Of a DNA stretch of 64,000 nucleotides, positions 46,901-58,955 are shown piece by piece (the first letter of the stretch is position 1; the number at the start of each line of letters is the position of its first letter). The stretch lies in assembly GCF_964204645.1 (NCBI RefSeq), contig NC_134025.1, positions 4,035,001-4,099,000 on the forward strand, read 5' to 3'. Source of the DNA: Tubulanus polymorphus (lineage: Eukaryota; Nemertea; Palaeonemertea; Tubulaniformes; Tubulanidae). The position numbers and the translations under genes were made by a program. The notes beneath the pieces were generated by a model, which was not told where the DNA came from, searched no databases, and saw only the letters and a list, made by a program, of their open reading frames with translations.

Positions 46901-49900
46901 AACTTCAAATTTATCCAAGAAATCTTGATAGCTGATCTTAGCCTTTTTGCCAATGCCTAGTCTTTCACATAAGCGACTAAATTCTCGATCTGTCATTACA
47001 AACATGAAGGCATCACAAAGTCTTCGAAAGTTAACCTTGGTTAGGTACCCGTTGTGATTATCATCAAATTTATAGAACGCACCCCGCAAATCCTGAAAAA
47101 TTTCAAGCAGTCATGAGATAGATCAGTAACATTCAACCTGTAATCTTTGTGATGACGAGTGATTTTTGTGAGTAGTGCAAATTTTCAGTGAATTCATACA
47201 AATAAATATTACAATTGAAATCGTTCAGTGCTGAATACCTTTCTTACAGCCCCTGTTTATTGCAGTCACAGAAAAAAGTAAATGATTTATATGAATTTGA
47301 ATACTCTTAAGATATACTCTTTATATATTTTATAAGCAACTTTTACTTACAGAGAAGTTTTCTCGTAGTTTATTTTGAAGTTTTAACAGAGCTTCCTCGG
47401 CAGTCATTCCCCATTCATCACCTCGAATCGGATTCACATGGTGATTATCAGAACGAAGTTTAAACTCTCCAGGACCATTCGGACGAGGGTCCTCAAAACT
47501 GGTGATGAAATCTGAGTACGTCAGGAAACCATTGACGAAACCGAGTTTTTCTGAGAGAGATTTGAACTGCTCGTTGGTAAATGTAAAACCATACATTTCA
47601 CACACCTGAAAATACGATGCATTTATAAGGTTAGTTCTTGATTATTTATCTATATATGAGTGACATACAGAATTACCAGTAGGCTAAACATACTTTTCTG
47701 AAGTCATTCTTTGATATTCGTCCTCGAAAATGTTTATCATACATCATAAATGATTGTCGAATGCTTGTCTTGTGTTGCGCCATTCGGTCTTTCAACTTTG
47801 CAATTACTTCATCTTCGCACATGCCTTCAGTTCGCTGTTGAACCGAGTCATTCGACAAACCTTGCCTGAAAAAATATATACTTTTCATGTGATCGAACTG
47901 TAAACACTAAAATCTTTGATTCAGTTGTAGAAATTTTGATAATCACCTGGCAACAAGATCATCCAATCTACGACGTTCAGCAGCTTCACTTCCATCATAT
48001 ATCTGAGTGCTAAGTCCAGTTTTATCAGTCGGCTGTACATCAATTCCGAGTTTAATCAAGAAATCTAAATAATTGACTTTTCCATCTTCACGTTCATCAC
48101 AGCGTTTCAATAAACTGAAATCATTCAGGCTTATCATTAACTCCATAGCATGTTATAGGTTTCTCATTATAAGTAAGATGATGATTGAATGTGGCGAGCA
48201 TTTGTAATCCACTATGGATTCTTAATTCAAAGCTTCCGTGTTTTTAGGATGCAATTTTCATAATGCATACTTTCCATTCATCTATAATCATGCTTATAGA
48301 TTGATAGCACAGTGAAAGTGATTCAGTGACAGTTCATCTAACTATAGTGTATAGGATGTTTCATTAATGTCAATTTACTTTTCTTACACATTACAAATCA
48401 TGTTCACTATAACTTGATGAAAATCACTTACTATGAAAGAAAAGATGTGATAAGAAAGCATGATTCCTTAAAATTTAGAGGAAGCGAGAAGCATTAGTTG
48501 TACGATATATGTAAATCGAATGATTAGAGCACGAATGACAAAGAATAACAACCTTGCCAGCATAATTGAAAACATAAAATATGGGGTGTAAAACAAGATA
48601 TGCTTCAGACATCAAAAACACATACACACTGAGGTAATTCTAAAAATATTCTGAAACATTTCTTGGGAAGGCACAGTGAATATTGTATCATTACATATGA
48701 CATATGTTTCACCTAGGTTTTTGCTCATAAAAGCCGGATGAAGTATGACATCTTTCATCATTAAATCGAACAGTTTTAGAAGCTGCAGCTCTGTTGTTGG
48801 ATGATGTACTAGGCCTATCACGCAATCTGTTAGTGAAATTCACAATGTCTGTTATTTCATCATGTGTTAGAGCAAGTTCATTAAAGAATTATAGTGTCCT
48901 TCCATGAAAGACAACCAGACAAAAATATCTAAAACTGTAGAGTATGATAAACTCAAACTTACTGTTCAAAATGCTCATCTGTGAGTGGTAAACAATTAGA
49001 ATCGATGATGTCTTTTAACTGCCAGGGAAATATCGCATTCTCCTCATTTTGATCTGCTGCAACCAAATCTTCAGAAAATTCTTTCCATCTATATGAGATC
49101 TTCTCTTGAAGAATTTCTTCCACAGTGTCCCAGGCCATCACGACCGGTTTCTGTTTATCATTAAAACGGTGAACAGAATTCAACCATTTGTGGGCTGCCT
49201 ATTTATCAAAGTGAAAGATATAGAATCAAAATAAAGTCAAACATAATTATCATTCAACAAGCAAGACTTCAGATGTTACCTCCGACTCCTTAGGTTCAAA
49301 TATCTCCAGGAATGAATGATAATTGATGAAATTTGTATGCTGCGGATCTAATTCAATAAGTAGATCTCTGTACTGGTCATCCGTAATAGGAAACTTGAAT
49401 GAATTCAAAATCTCTCGCAATTCTTTTCTAGAGATTTTGCCATCTCTATTCTGAAAATGTAATTTGCAGACTATCGGTAAACATTCAATTCATATCTATA
49501 TGATGTTTTTTTCAGTAAAGGTTTCTACTGCTGCTGACCTTGTCAAACTGAAGGAAAGCATGTTTCAGTGATGGATAGTGATGTAACACTTTATCATGAA
49601 GTAAATCGATAACCTCTTCATCAGATTTAGCCTGTCCTGTGCCTCGAACAGGAAAATATCTGAAATTAACAATTGTAGCATTGATAATCAGACTGCCAAT
49701 GGCATGACCTGGTGATAAGCATGACATGGTGATAGTTCTATCATTTTTGATTGAGGGCAGAGCTTACTGGTGATTGTTATGTCTGATGGGTAGTGTTTGT
49801 CCGTTTCCGAAAGCCTGGGGATCTTGAAACTTATTAAGAAATATTTCCCAGGAAATACGTCCAGACGCCTTGACTCCACACCTGGAAGTAAAAACATATG

Positions 49901-52840
49901 GGCTTAACAATGAGTTTCCGATGAACTTTTATGGACAAGAATACACGGAATTACGTGACTAACCTTTCCATCAAAGCGAGGAATAGTTGATCAGACATTG
50001 GAATTGTGAAGTTAGACAAAATTGACTTCAAATCAGTAATTGAGACAAATCCAGAATGACTTCTGTCAAATGCAAGAAACGCTTTTCTCAAATTGTTATG
50101 GTTTGCTTTCATCTGAAATATATGAAATCTACAATTTTATGTATGTTACATATAGAAGATATATTTCCTTTCTATCTGAAGTCCTTACCCTTTTTCTAAA
50201 TTCTGCTTCAATTTTATCAAAATTCAGTTTCATATCATTATCGTCATTCCTCTTAATGACTGGTTTCACAACTCGTAGTCCATTCTCTTTCTGTTCATTA
50301 TGATCCCAGGTTAATGCTAAAATGAAGTCATAAACACAACAAACATATAAAAGAAATTGAAAGAGATTATGAGGTACACCTCAATATTTTTCACAGTAGC
50401 ATTTCTACAAACCTGCCCTAGTGCCTTCTGAAACTGGCCGATTTCCATTACCATCAACATTAATACCGATTCTACGAAGGAATTCTCGATAATTGATCAA
50501 TCCTGTATGATGAAAATCATACCTTTGCCATAACCTGTACAATCGAAAATTTAACAATTACCTTACCGACTTATTAGAAAGTATCACTTTTATTTTGAAT
50601 TAGTTGATTGCTTACTTATTAAACTGAGCATCGCTGAATTTGAAACAATAATTTTCCAACACTTTTCGTAGTTCATGTTGTTGAACTTGACCATCTCGAT
50701 TATAGTCAAACAATCGCAATGCTTTCACTAAATTCTTTACATTTCTACTGATCTAAAACACACAAAATACAAGTGTTTTTTCAGTGAAATCGTAGCGGGC
50801 AATTTTGAAAATAAGGAACTGAACAAAATTTTCCGCCTACCTTTTCTTTGAGTAAAGTTTCAATTACATCAACATTGAGACTTTCTTTTGCACTTTGCTG
50901 AGCAACATATCTAAAACAATTTGATAATAGACAAATCTATGATATATCCAATCAATAATTTTACCAACATTTCAAAGGTCCAAAGCCACATCTGAATGAT
51001 GGAATATTCACCTATGTGTTCCACTAGTCCAAGAGTCAGCTTTACTGGGAGGACGTCTTCCTGTGTTAAACTTATCCAAGAAATCACAATACCTTATCGT
51101 TCCATTAGAATTGGTTTCGACCTGAAATTCATTTGATATGACATAAAAAAGCTGTACAAAATACTAACATGTAGTGATGAAGGGAAGGTGCTCTGAAACA
51201 GTTAACAGAAAGCAGGTAAGCAATGTGAGATAAACAATAGAAAAAAAACTGCAGATGAGTTGATCATCTAAAATGACTACAATCCAGATGTAAATTCTGG
51301 CTGTTGATTGCAGTGCCTTATGTTTAGCAAATAAAAAACAACAGATGGTATTAGATCCACCAAGATAATGTCCCAATGTCTTCCTGAAACTCTAGGACGA
51401 TCAGCAGGTAAAAAGTGATAGATGTTGCGCCACAGCAAAGGTATGTGTTAGTGGTACACCGATTACCTTAGCAACAATAGCTGAGAATTGTTCAGTGGTC
51501 ATAGGAAAACAATAAAGTTCTAGAACGCGACGAAATTCACCCCGAGTTACACTGAGATTCTTGTCAATATCATAATTCTGGAAGGCCTGAAATTTAAATT
51601 ACATCAATATTCACCTTTACAAAGGTTCCCTACTTTCACTATTTCAACATTTTGGCTTTGAACCGACATGAAAAGAGCTACGGTATTTATCTAAGTATTC
51701 TCAACGCTTCACAACTACGCATGCTTCTAGCAAGCATTTTCAGATTACAAAAATCCAAATTTCTAATATAGCGGAGCCAGACGCTTACTAGTTAGAATCA
51801 GATGTAAAAAGAAACTACATGTAATATCTTCTAGCACGAGTAAACAATGAAAGAGGTTGGAATAATACTAGAAATTGAGAGGAAAGGGGATAGAAAAACT
51901 ACCATACATGTGATTAAAAAAGTTAACCTAATTCATTTGATACCGAAAAACCAATCAACCACATGGATCTAAAATTATAGCGTGCATTGCAATATAAGCC
52001 TCTCAAAGCTGTATGAATCTAATTCTGGTGCATAAATCAATAAATGCTGTAATCTATAACTCAGTTCAAATTGCTTTATTTCATTAATTTTTCCATTTCG
52101 TTTTTCCTATTTTACCTGCTGTAAATCTCGATATTTGGCGGCAACTTTTTGTTGAAGCATATTTTCTACATCAATAACCGAGAGGCTATTATCTGGCATA
52201 TTTCTACCCGCCGACATGTTGGAACTTCTCTCAGAAAAAGCTGAAAAGATTAACTCATTACATAAAAAAAGATTTGATGAGACAGATAGACCAAAACAAC
52301 AGTGTTATCTAAGATCTCGGAAAAGTTCTCATGGCTGCATAGCACTGACAGTTTGTAAATCAGTGTCGCTTGGATATCAATGATAATGATTCTCTTCAGG
52401 TTCACACATAACTTACAATTGCAATACATGAAACAGGTTTTATTACAAAACGCGACATGTATTAATTCTCTCAATGAACAGAAATGTACAGTTTAACGCT
52501 CCCTCATTAGGCATTAATTCATTCAGGTAATCATAATAAACCTGAGAACATAATGACATCTTACTCCAGACAAAGCAACTACAGGCATTAACATTTCAAA
52601 GCATAAATAGAAATCCATGGAGCTGTGTCACTTTTAGTAGTTTAATGTCATTATAGAATGATCAGCTCATTCTAATTACTTACTTGATGAGCGACTTATT
52701 ACTTTTTCATTTTGGGTAAATGATTCACTGCGACTGTGTCCTACACTTACAGCTACTGGTGTCGTAGGAGGCAGTCGTGTGGTTGTCGAAGGTCGAACTG
52801 AGAAACTTTGAGGACGCAAACCCGGCATCACTTGTGCCAT
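43559..52840 (-). CDS. EFCAB6: EFCAB6 (EF-hand calcium-binding domain protein 6 / DJ-1-binding protein), complete
   Basis: The 27 coding exons, continuous in phase, are 52684-52840, 52116-52240, 51467-51586, 51012-51121, 50841-50910, 50616-50752, 50413-50534, 50189-50316, 49964-50112, 49768-49881, 49539-49659, 49280-49450, 48963-49198, 47947-48114, 47694-47865, 47351-47605, 46860-47092, 46555-46770, 46212-46442, 45966-46121, 45681-45876, 45415-45606, 45107-45334, 44829-45020, 44198-44405, 43937-44118, 43559-43837. They give 1555 residues, close to human EFCAB6 (about 1500). The start (MAQVMPGLRP) lies just after an acceptor. Tandem EF-hand pairs recur; some loops look Ca2+-competent (DYNRDGQVQQHE, DKNRDGKISRKE), others are degenerate (DRSGKQKIKASD, DDNHNGYLTKVN). 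The C-terminal NLSEEEFYHLMSYYDKDLSG closely matches the human end. Vertebrate EFCAB6 is a sperm/ciliary axonemal protein reported to bind DJ-1. Confidence 0.96.
43900..43927. repeat. (TA)n microsatellite next to an EFCAB6 splice donor
   Basis: About 28 bp of TA ending ten bases from exon 43937-44118, in the last EFCAB6 intron. Confidence 0.9.
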
Positions 52841-53408
52841 ATTTCCTTTCAGAAAAGAAAAATAATTCAAATAGAAAATAATTCTTTTCTGCAGGAGGAA
52901 AAAATTGAGAGGCTAACCGACAATATTATCTTTCAATAGAATGCTAGTCCCCATTTTCACAAAAAGTCACCTGTCAGATTATTTTACTCTAACTAAGCCC
53001 ATCCAATTATAAAAGCTTCCGATTAGGCTAACTAAGCTCGATTCAATATCTTCATTGATTTACTATTTCTTTTAGGGCCTAATCGCTTTCTATTGCTTCT
53101 TCTTCGACTTCAGGCCTACAGAAAAAGGTACTCGTACACATCTAGCAGAAAAATGAATTACAGTAATTCTTTATTTGGTATTTTAAATTAATAGGCCTTA
53201 TTGAATTTTGATTTATTAGAATAAGTACGCACGGTATTGGTATGTAGGCTAATAATTAGACATTAGTAAGTATTGTAGTTAGTAATCGGTAGTAGTCGGT
53301 ATTGAATTGACATTAAAAAAAATATATAATCAAACAAAACTAACTAAAGGCGAATCTCAGAGAATCAGTCATTGAAGCACCGCTGGACTGACTGGCCATA
53401 ACATTTAC

Positions 53409-53500
53409 CTGTTTCGTTTTTTTTCCGATCCTCCAGAAACTTATTATATCAACGTATTACGTTCTGCATCCACAAATACTTAACACACACCCGCCATGAC
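53409..53500 (-). other. EFCAB6: Probable 5' noncoding exon of EFCAB6
   Basis: The EFCAB6 ATG exon begins just after an acceptor (TTTTCTGAAAG near 52847), so an upstream exon is needed. At 53403-53408 the minus strand has CGAAACAG-GTAAAT, a good donor. The exon's upstream limit is estimated, just below the X-box-like site. Confidence 0.4.
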
Positions 53501-53505
53501 ACAAC

Positions 53506-53519
53506 GTTGCCATGTAAAC
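53506..53519. promoter_or_regulatory. RFX X-box-like site at the EFCAB6 promoter
   Basis: GTTGCC-AT-GTAAAC fits the X-box consensus GTNRCC(N1-3)RGYAAC, with one deviation in the second half-site. It is about 100 bases upstream of the putative first-exon donor. RFX factors drive ciliary genes, which suits EFCAB6. Confidence 0.5.
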
Positions 53520-53879
53520 ATCTTCATTCAGTAGAGGGCACCACAAGCTGGCATAACTGAAGGCGGATTTTACAGGAGAGCTCCGGAATCTACGCGGAGC
53601 CCACCTGGATATTATGGTTCGAGTCATGTTCAAATTCAATTAGTTGGAAAAAAAGAAGATAGAAAGAAGACAAACGTAATAGATTATCAAAAATTTGTAA
53701 CAATAAAAAATGACCATGGTGAAAGAGGAAGCTTTTTGGGTTGGCCGAGCAGGCCGGCGGGCCTCCCCAGCCGACCCATCTCGTGACTCGAGAGTCCCAA
53801 AAGTAGTTTTGAGTTGTTAGATTGGTTATTGAATCAAAATTGATGAACGTAATCTTGACAAGTGCTACCGAAACAACAC

Positions 53880-54070
53880 ACTGTCTAACCCAGCCGTAAA
53901 GTGCTGCCATTATGCTCATCGTTAGCGGAATTTCCATACACTAACGTAAGTTGACTCTGGCAATCGATGTGCTGACCAAAAACCCTGATTACCAGAGTCG
54001 ACTTATGTTAGTGTATAGAAATTCCGCTATCGATGAGCATAACGTCAGCACCATACGGTGGAGTATTAGA
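53880..54070. repeat. Foldback element: imperfect inverted repeat with arms of about 85 bp
   Basis: The left arm (about 53880-53965, with TATGCTCATCGTTAGCGGAA) is the reverse complement of the right arm (about 53987-54070). The inner 57 bp differ at roughly six positions and the outer part is more diverged. The loop is about 21 bp (GATGTGCTGACC...). No open frame is inside. This could be a MITE or other foldback transposon, or a hairpin RNA source. Confidence 0.75.
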
Positions 54071-56973
54071 CAAATCATTTATTCCTTCCAAAAAATTGAA
54101 ATATGATTAGAAAACTTAATTTCACTGCAACGAATTGCATTACAAAATCAAAAATATTGACGTGGACCCCTTTCCAAGTTTCTATGATATCTTTGACTTG
54201 ATGTTATTTCACCTGCAAGGCTGCAAATAATGGAAATTCTTTGGTTTAAGTTTGTGGACTCGTGGTCTAGAAATGTCTGGGCGGGAGCATGGGCAAGGTG
54301 GATCTCGGAGTCACGCTCCTTACAAAGCTGACCAGCCGACCAAAAATTCTGGCAACGCCAATCCATCACGAAAACTTGACTTAGAATATACCAAAATAAT
54401 GTATAATTGCCTACCGATATGGTGCGTTTACTGCGAAGTGATTTTGATGGTCAAGGTTTGTTGTTTCAGACATTCAAATTAACCACTACATTGACCGTCA
54501 CCTGTTACACCGATACTGTAGATGTAAATCAAACGCAAAGCTAAAATGCGCATTTCAGTAATCGAGTACCGGACATTTTAGATAAACAGCGCATTTTGTA
54601 GCATGGGTAGCCGCTAGGAAATTTTGAAACTCAATCTCGACAAGTTGCTTTTAGCTGTTAAGAAATTGGATCATCATTTTCGAAACATTTGATGGTTAAG
54701 CAAACAGTACTCGAGACAGTAGGAACTGCAATGAATATTTTGAATGTATCACGACGCAAGGCACATCGGCGTTCAATTATGTCGTACCGAAATACTAAAT
54801 AAAAAAGAATCGTTCAAATTCAGTAAATCAGCTAGCCTCCACACAAATACCGCTCTACAAGTTTTTTTCAATATACATTACTTATTGGGGGGCGTTTACG
54901 AATTGCGATTCGAATCGATGATATTGTGACAGACGTTTCATACATATTTGGGATTATTGTCGAATATCATTAGTATCATCATCATTATGATAGAATAGAC
55001 TCATTATGCACGAAGGGTCACGAGAATATCTAAATTGCCATCTATTGTCTCTATCTAATAAATGTAACCATTTCTATTTGAATGATATTGTGCGGAGATT
55101 TAGCAACGTGCATTAGAGAACAGATCTATTCTACATGAAGGGTCACGAGAATGCGCTTTCGAATGGTATGCGAGATTCGTTGCCCCTCGCATTGGGGGCC
55201 GGGTGTGCCCGACCAGAGTCCCTCGCTTGCAAGTGCTGGATCAGAACCCATCGCAGGTTAAATAAACCCTATATACCGCGTTGCGTACACTGTGTGGTCA
55301 TGGTGTTGATCGGTGGCAAATATAATTAAGTCGTATAATGTCCAGTGCGCAGTACTGGTGGCATTTATTACCAGATATCATTGTATTGTGGCGTTTATAA
55401 TCCACTGAGGAATTATTCATAAAACGTTATAATGCTGTTACGAAGGATTAGAATGTATACATACTGCTTTCAAACACTAACAGCAAATATTCGCGAACAC
55501 TTCGCGTCTACACGATAAAAATACACTTGGTACATGTAACAGTTTTAGTGGTTCCTGGTGTCAAACAAATCCCAAACAACTAAATCGTTGTAGACCTGTA
55601 CTAGACTAAGTCTATATGTCGAATAAACATAAATACCACGAAGGAAGGTAAGTCATATAAGCTAGATGATATGTTAACTCGTCAAGTAAATCAAATATTT
55701 CAAATTAGGCATATGCAGTGCATTTCAGATTGTGTGGCGATTGTGAGAAAATATACTCTCATTCACAGAACGTTGATGATTTCGATAAATGAAATAGTTT
55801 TGATAATCTACACACTGCAAAGATCTAGGATTATGAAGTTTTTATTATCATGTACATATAGAATTTTCCTATCGATACAGGATAGTACTGTAAGGGCCTC
55901 AGACCTCGTGTTACTTGGATCCGTAATTCAATTAGCTTCCGTTCTTTTCAGGAAGTTCTTTTTATTCGTTCAGTTTTTTTCAAAGACTCGTTAACGCAAA
56001 CGAACCGCAATAAGTCGATATATAATCAGCAACTGTAGTCGTCGGAGCAGTAGGTTTCTGCTTCAGTAACGCTCGCGCGTAGGTTATTGCCGGTGGACTT
56101 CACAATCTTTTTTTTTATTACTGATTATTGTAGGGCTGTGATTTATTTGATTGGTTCGCTTTTGAATTCATGCATGGTCGTTTTGGGACATGATACAGAT
56201 AATTCAGTTCGGCATACGTATTTGCATTTCCGAAATCTTTGTTTTCTCAAAATCAAGTTTTCAAACAAGAATTCAACTCGAACACTGTACAGAATCTCAT
56301 CTGCCACCATGAAAATCCGTCGGTTCGTCAGGATAAGGCCAATAGAAATTCATCGGCACCGGGCTTAATACGAAACTTACAAATGAGTAAATGTTCCGGA
56401 TGACAAAGAAACTCATTAATCAAAATTCGCCCACAGAATTAGAGTTCTCTTGCGAATTAAACATAAAAGCACAAGTGTTCGGATCTTGTTTATATACGGT
56501 CGGTACACTCTCAATTTCTCACAGTCGGTGTTATTGTGTCGTTAATTTATCTATTCATTTCTGGAACTTTTATCACTTTGTGGCTTTTATTGTACAAATA
56601 GTCGCCGTGTCAAGTGATATCAAATTGTCCTAAGGAATTCTAGAGTACTGATATAAAGTCACATTCACGTATATATTGCGCTGCGAGTAGACTTATTATC
56701 TCATACGAAATGGAAACGGTTAGTTTTTACAGGAAACCGTCCTCAAAGAATGACCAAGTACGTACGGTATGTGCGCAATGTCTTTGATACTTTAGTTCGT
56801 AGGAAAGTCAAATGGTCATATTGTTTCGTCGTCGAAAGTTCTATTTCGAGGAGACGGTTCATTTACTTGGTCGTCGATAGGGTTCATTTGCAGTTCAACG
56901 ATTGTACACGGAAATGTATATTCGATTTTAATTTGTAACTGAACGAATATCATATTTATATTTCCAGTTGAAG
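54071..56973. other. Spacer between EFCAB6 and the 431-residue gene
   Basis: No protein family was recognised in any frame. It must hold the first exon and promoter of the plus-strand gene, because that gene's ATG follows an acceptor. A CpG-containing stretch near 56040-56095 is a candidate. Two related segments of about 36 bp, both ending GAAGGGTCACGAGAAT, lie at 54992-55027 and 55116-55151. Confidence 0.4.
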
Positions 56974-58269
56974 ATGGGGAATCTATACGAAGATGTCAGA
57001 GTGGAAGATATATATAATCTCGCCTCGATGGAAATTTCACATTTTCGAATGAAACACAAACAACGACAAGCGTTCACAACTCCTAGAATACGATCTGCTA
57101 GAGAAATACAGGACACGGAAATGAAACCGATGTACCAAAGTTATGAGATGTTAAAAGGAGATAATGAGAATGCAACTGAATGTAGCACTAGTCGATGTAG
57201 CACTGCTTGCTCAATTGTGCTACCGAAGAGCGTCACTTGGGATGATCGTTCAACTACTGCGACATCTAATGCACCTCGTGGATTTCGAATCAACGATGGA
57301 TACCTAGAATCACCCAGATCTCAGCCAGATAATCATACGCAGGTAGCGGGACGAAGTATTCTGAAATCGCACGACAGTATGACGCTAATCCGAAGCCGAT
57401 CGGCTCAATCGATGGGTGCTCAATGCATTAGGTCTGAAAGCAGAGTAGATCCCGACCTGAAAGATCAAGTTAATCCTATTTCGAGACAAATCTGCGACGT
57501 TCTCGGCCCGGTCGTCTGTCATATTTGCGGAAAAATCAAAACCAGAAGCCATTCCGTGGAAAGATGCGCGTCACAGTTTCCTAGTATTCATATATCTGAA
57601 GATCACTTCAAAAAAGCTCTACTTCTCAGCAAACATATGCCAGGTTTAACGACAAAACAGTTACAGGAGAAAGTTGCCCACGGCGAAGTGTCGTTAGGTC
57701 AATTGAAGAGCTGTTCTTCGAAACGAAAACCAAAACTAACAAATAATCGACCTAAGAAACAAAGGCGGTCTGTTGGACCTGACGGTACATCTTGGATGTT
57801 TTTCAGGGATATTCGAGATCTTGACCACAGGATATCATCAGGCGTGATGGATAAAATGGCAGAAGCGATGCCAGAAATGTTTGGGGAGTACGTTCAAAAA
57901 AGAAAAGATCGCATCAAAAAATCCTTGCAGCACCAAATCACCCCGCAGTATATGTCCGACGATGCGACACACATCAAGTCCAAATTTCCGTTGTATTATG
58001 AACCACCTATGCTGTCGATTGATGCTATTCGTGATCGAGCAAAACATGATTTCTTTGCCGATCAAAAAGGGAAGTACAAATTGCCCGAGCGACTACCGGA
58101 AAATATCATACCCCCCGAGGTAACAAAAGCTTTAGAGGATCTGTACGAACAGGTGAGACGCGATTCTGACGGTAACGATAAAACTATGGAGGATCTTGCA
58201 AAAAGACTGCGAGCCCTAACCACCAAGAGACAGCGGCCACCAATACAGTCACACGTCAAGAGTACGTGA
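56974..58269 (+). CDS. Unrecognised 431-residue protein, N-terminal MGN, zinc-knuckle-like motif
   Basis: Single coding exon, 431 residues. ATG 56974 is chosen because TATTTCCAG (ending 56967) is a clear acceptor six bases upstream; the frame also opens at a TTG at 56968, before the ATG. The protein starts MGNLYEDVRVED, so Gly2 could be myristoylated. It is Arg/Lys- and Ser-rich and probably largely disordered, with basic clusters KRKPK and RPKKQRR (about 250-265). Residues 182-198 read CHICGKIKTRSHSVERC, spacing C-x2-C-x7-H-x4-C, like a stretched zinc knuckle. The Pro/charged C-terminal third (SKFPLYYEPPMLSIDAIRDR) looks most conserved in style. I do not recognise a family. AATAAA at 58581-58586 gives a 3' end. 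Confidence 0.8.
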   Translation: MGNLYEDVRVEDIYNLASMEISHFRMKHKQRQAFTTPRIRSAREIQDTEMKPMYQSYEMLKGDNENATECSTSRCSTACSIVLPKSVTWDDRSTTATSNAPRGFRINDGYLESPRSQPDNHTQVAGRSILKSHDSMTLIRSRSAQSMGAQCIRSESRVDPDLKDQVNPISRQICDVLGPVVCHICGKIKTRSHSVERCASQFPSIHISEDHFKKALLLSKHMPGLTTKQLQEKVAHGEVSLGQLKSCSSKRKPKLTNNRPKKQRRSVGPDGTSWMFFRDIRDLDHRISSGVMDKMAEAMPEMFGEYVQKRKDRIKKSLQHQITPQYMSDDATHIKSKFPLYYEPPMLSIDAIRDRAKHDFFADQKGKYKLPERLPENIIPPEVTKALEDLYEQVRRDSDGNDKTMEDLAKRLRALTTKRQRPPIQSHVKST

Positions 58270-58580
58270 AATATGTGAAAATGCATCACTTCTAACGTGT
58301 CACCAGTATTACTTTCACAAACTATACCAGATTCAAGACAACTGTGATAAGCGTTTGTTTATACAGAGGTATTATATCCTGATAATGTTAATGACAAAGA
58401 AAAATTCAGAGTGAATTAGGATCTGGATATTTTTGCTGCTAGAATCATGAGACTTTTCACATGATCCACTATTACTCTGTATTCACACATACTTCAATAT
58501 TCAACTATGTATTTAAGTAAGACAATTAGAAATGATTCGAATTAATGCGTTAAACCAGTCAGTTAATATTGAATAATTTG

Positions 58581-58586
58581 AATAAA
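58581..58586 (+). terminator. Poly(A) signal AATAAA of the 431-residue gene
   Basis: Canonical hexamer 312 bases after the stop codon, in AT-rich sequence, with no competing gene. Confidence 0.6.
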
Positions 58587-58699
58587 GATGGAACAGTGTA
58601 ATGGCAAAGACATACGCATGCAATTTGATGTATATACATATATGTCACGATTTACTTTCCCGTGAGGGGGTAATATAGCTTTTTTATCCTCGAAATGCC

Positions 58700-58955
58700 C
58701 TTCGGTATATCACGTTTGACGATTGAATTGGCAAACAAGATGTCAATTCGTGGCTGTTTCATTCCCCCACCAGTACACATTCAGCGCGCGAGTGGAGATT
58801 CTGCAGGCGTCGCCGATTTACGTTTTGCGTCAACAACCATCGGTTGTATGTTTACGCGCAAAAATGACCATTTCTACCAACGCGTTGTAAATGAGAAGGC
58901 AAAACAAACTCCCATTGCCGCTAGGCAATCAGTGATAGCCAAGCAAAGAGAATAG
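58700..58955 (+). other. Probable promoter and 5' noncoding exon of the four-helix membrane protein gene
   Basis: A CpG-containing stretch (TTCAGCGCGCGAGTGG near 58780, ACCAACGCGTTG near 58876) ends in AGAGAATAG-GTAAGCC, a strong plus-strand donor at 58956. The next suitable acceptor is TTAGTTTCAG at 60991, just before ATG 60999. A palindrome ATTGCCGCTAGGCAAT lies at 58914-58929. An 86-codon frame (58695-58955) runs through but ends in TAG at the donor, so I read this as untranslated leader. Confidence 0.5.

Noticed and set aside
48612-48821. Minus-strand open frame (LLKLFDLMMKDVIL-like) between EFCAB6 exons
   Set aside because: Exons 48963-49198 and 47947-48114 join in phase (HFEH-LLKRC) and complete an EF-hand without it.
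53742-53791. GC-rich partly palindromic stretch (GGGTTGGCC...GCCGACCC)
   Set aside because: Could be a short hairpin, but arms are only about 8 bp and there is no terminator or RNA-gene logic in this context.
58695-58955. 86-codon plus-strand frame
   Set aside because: Ends in TAG exactly at a strong donor and cannot join the downstream ATG exon as coding; better read as promoter and 5' leader.
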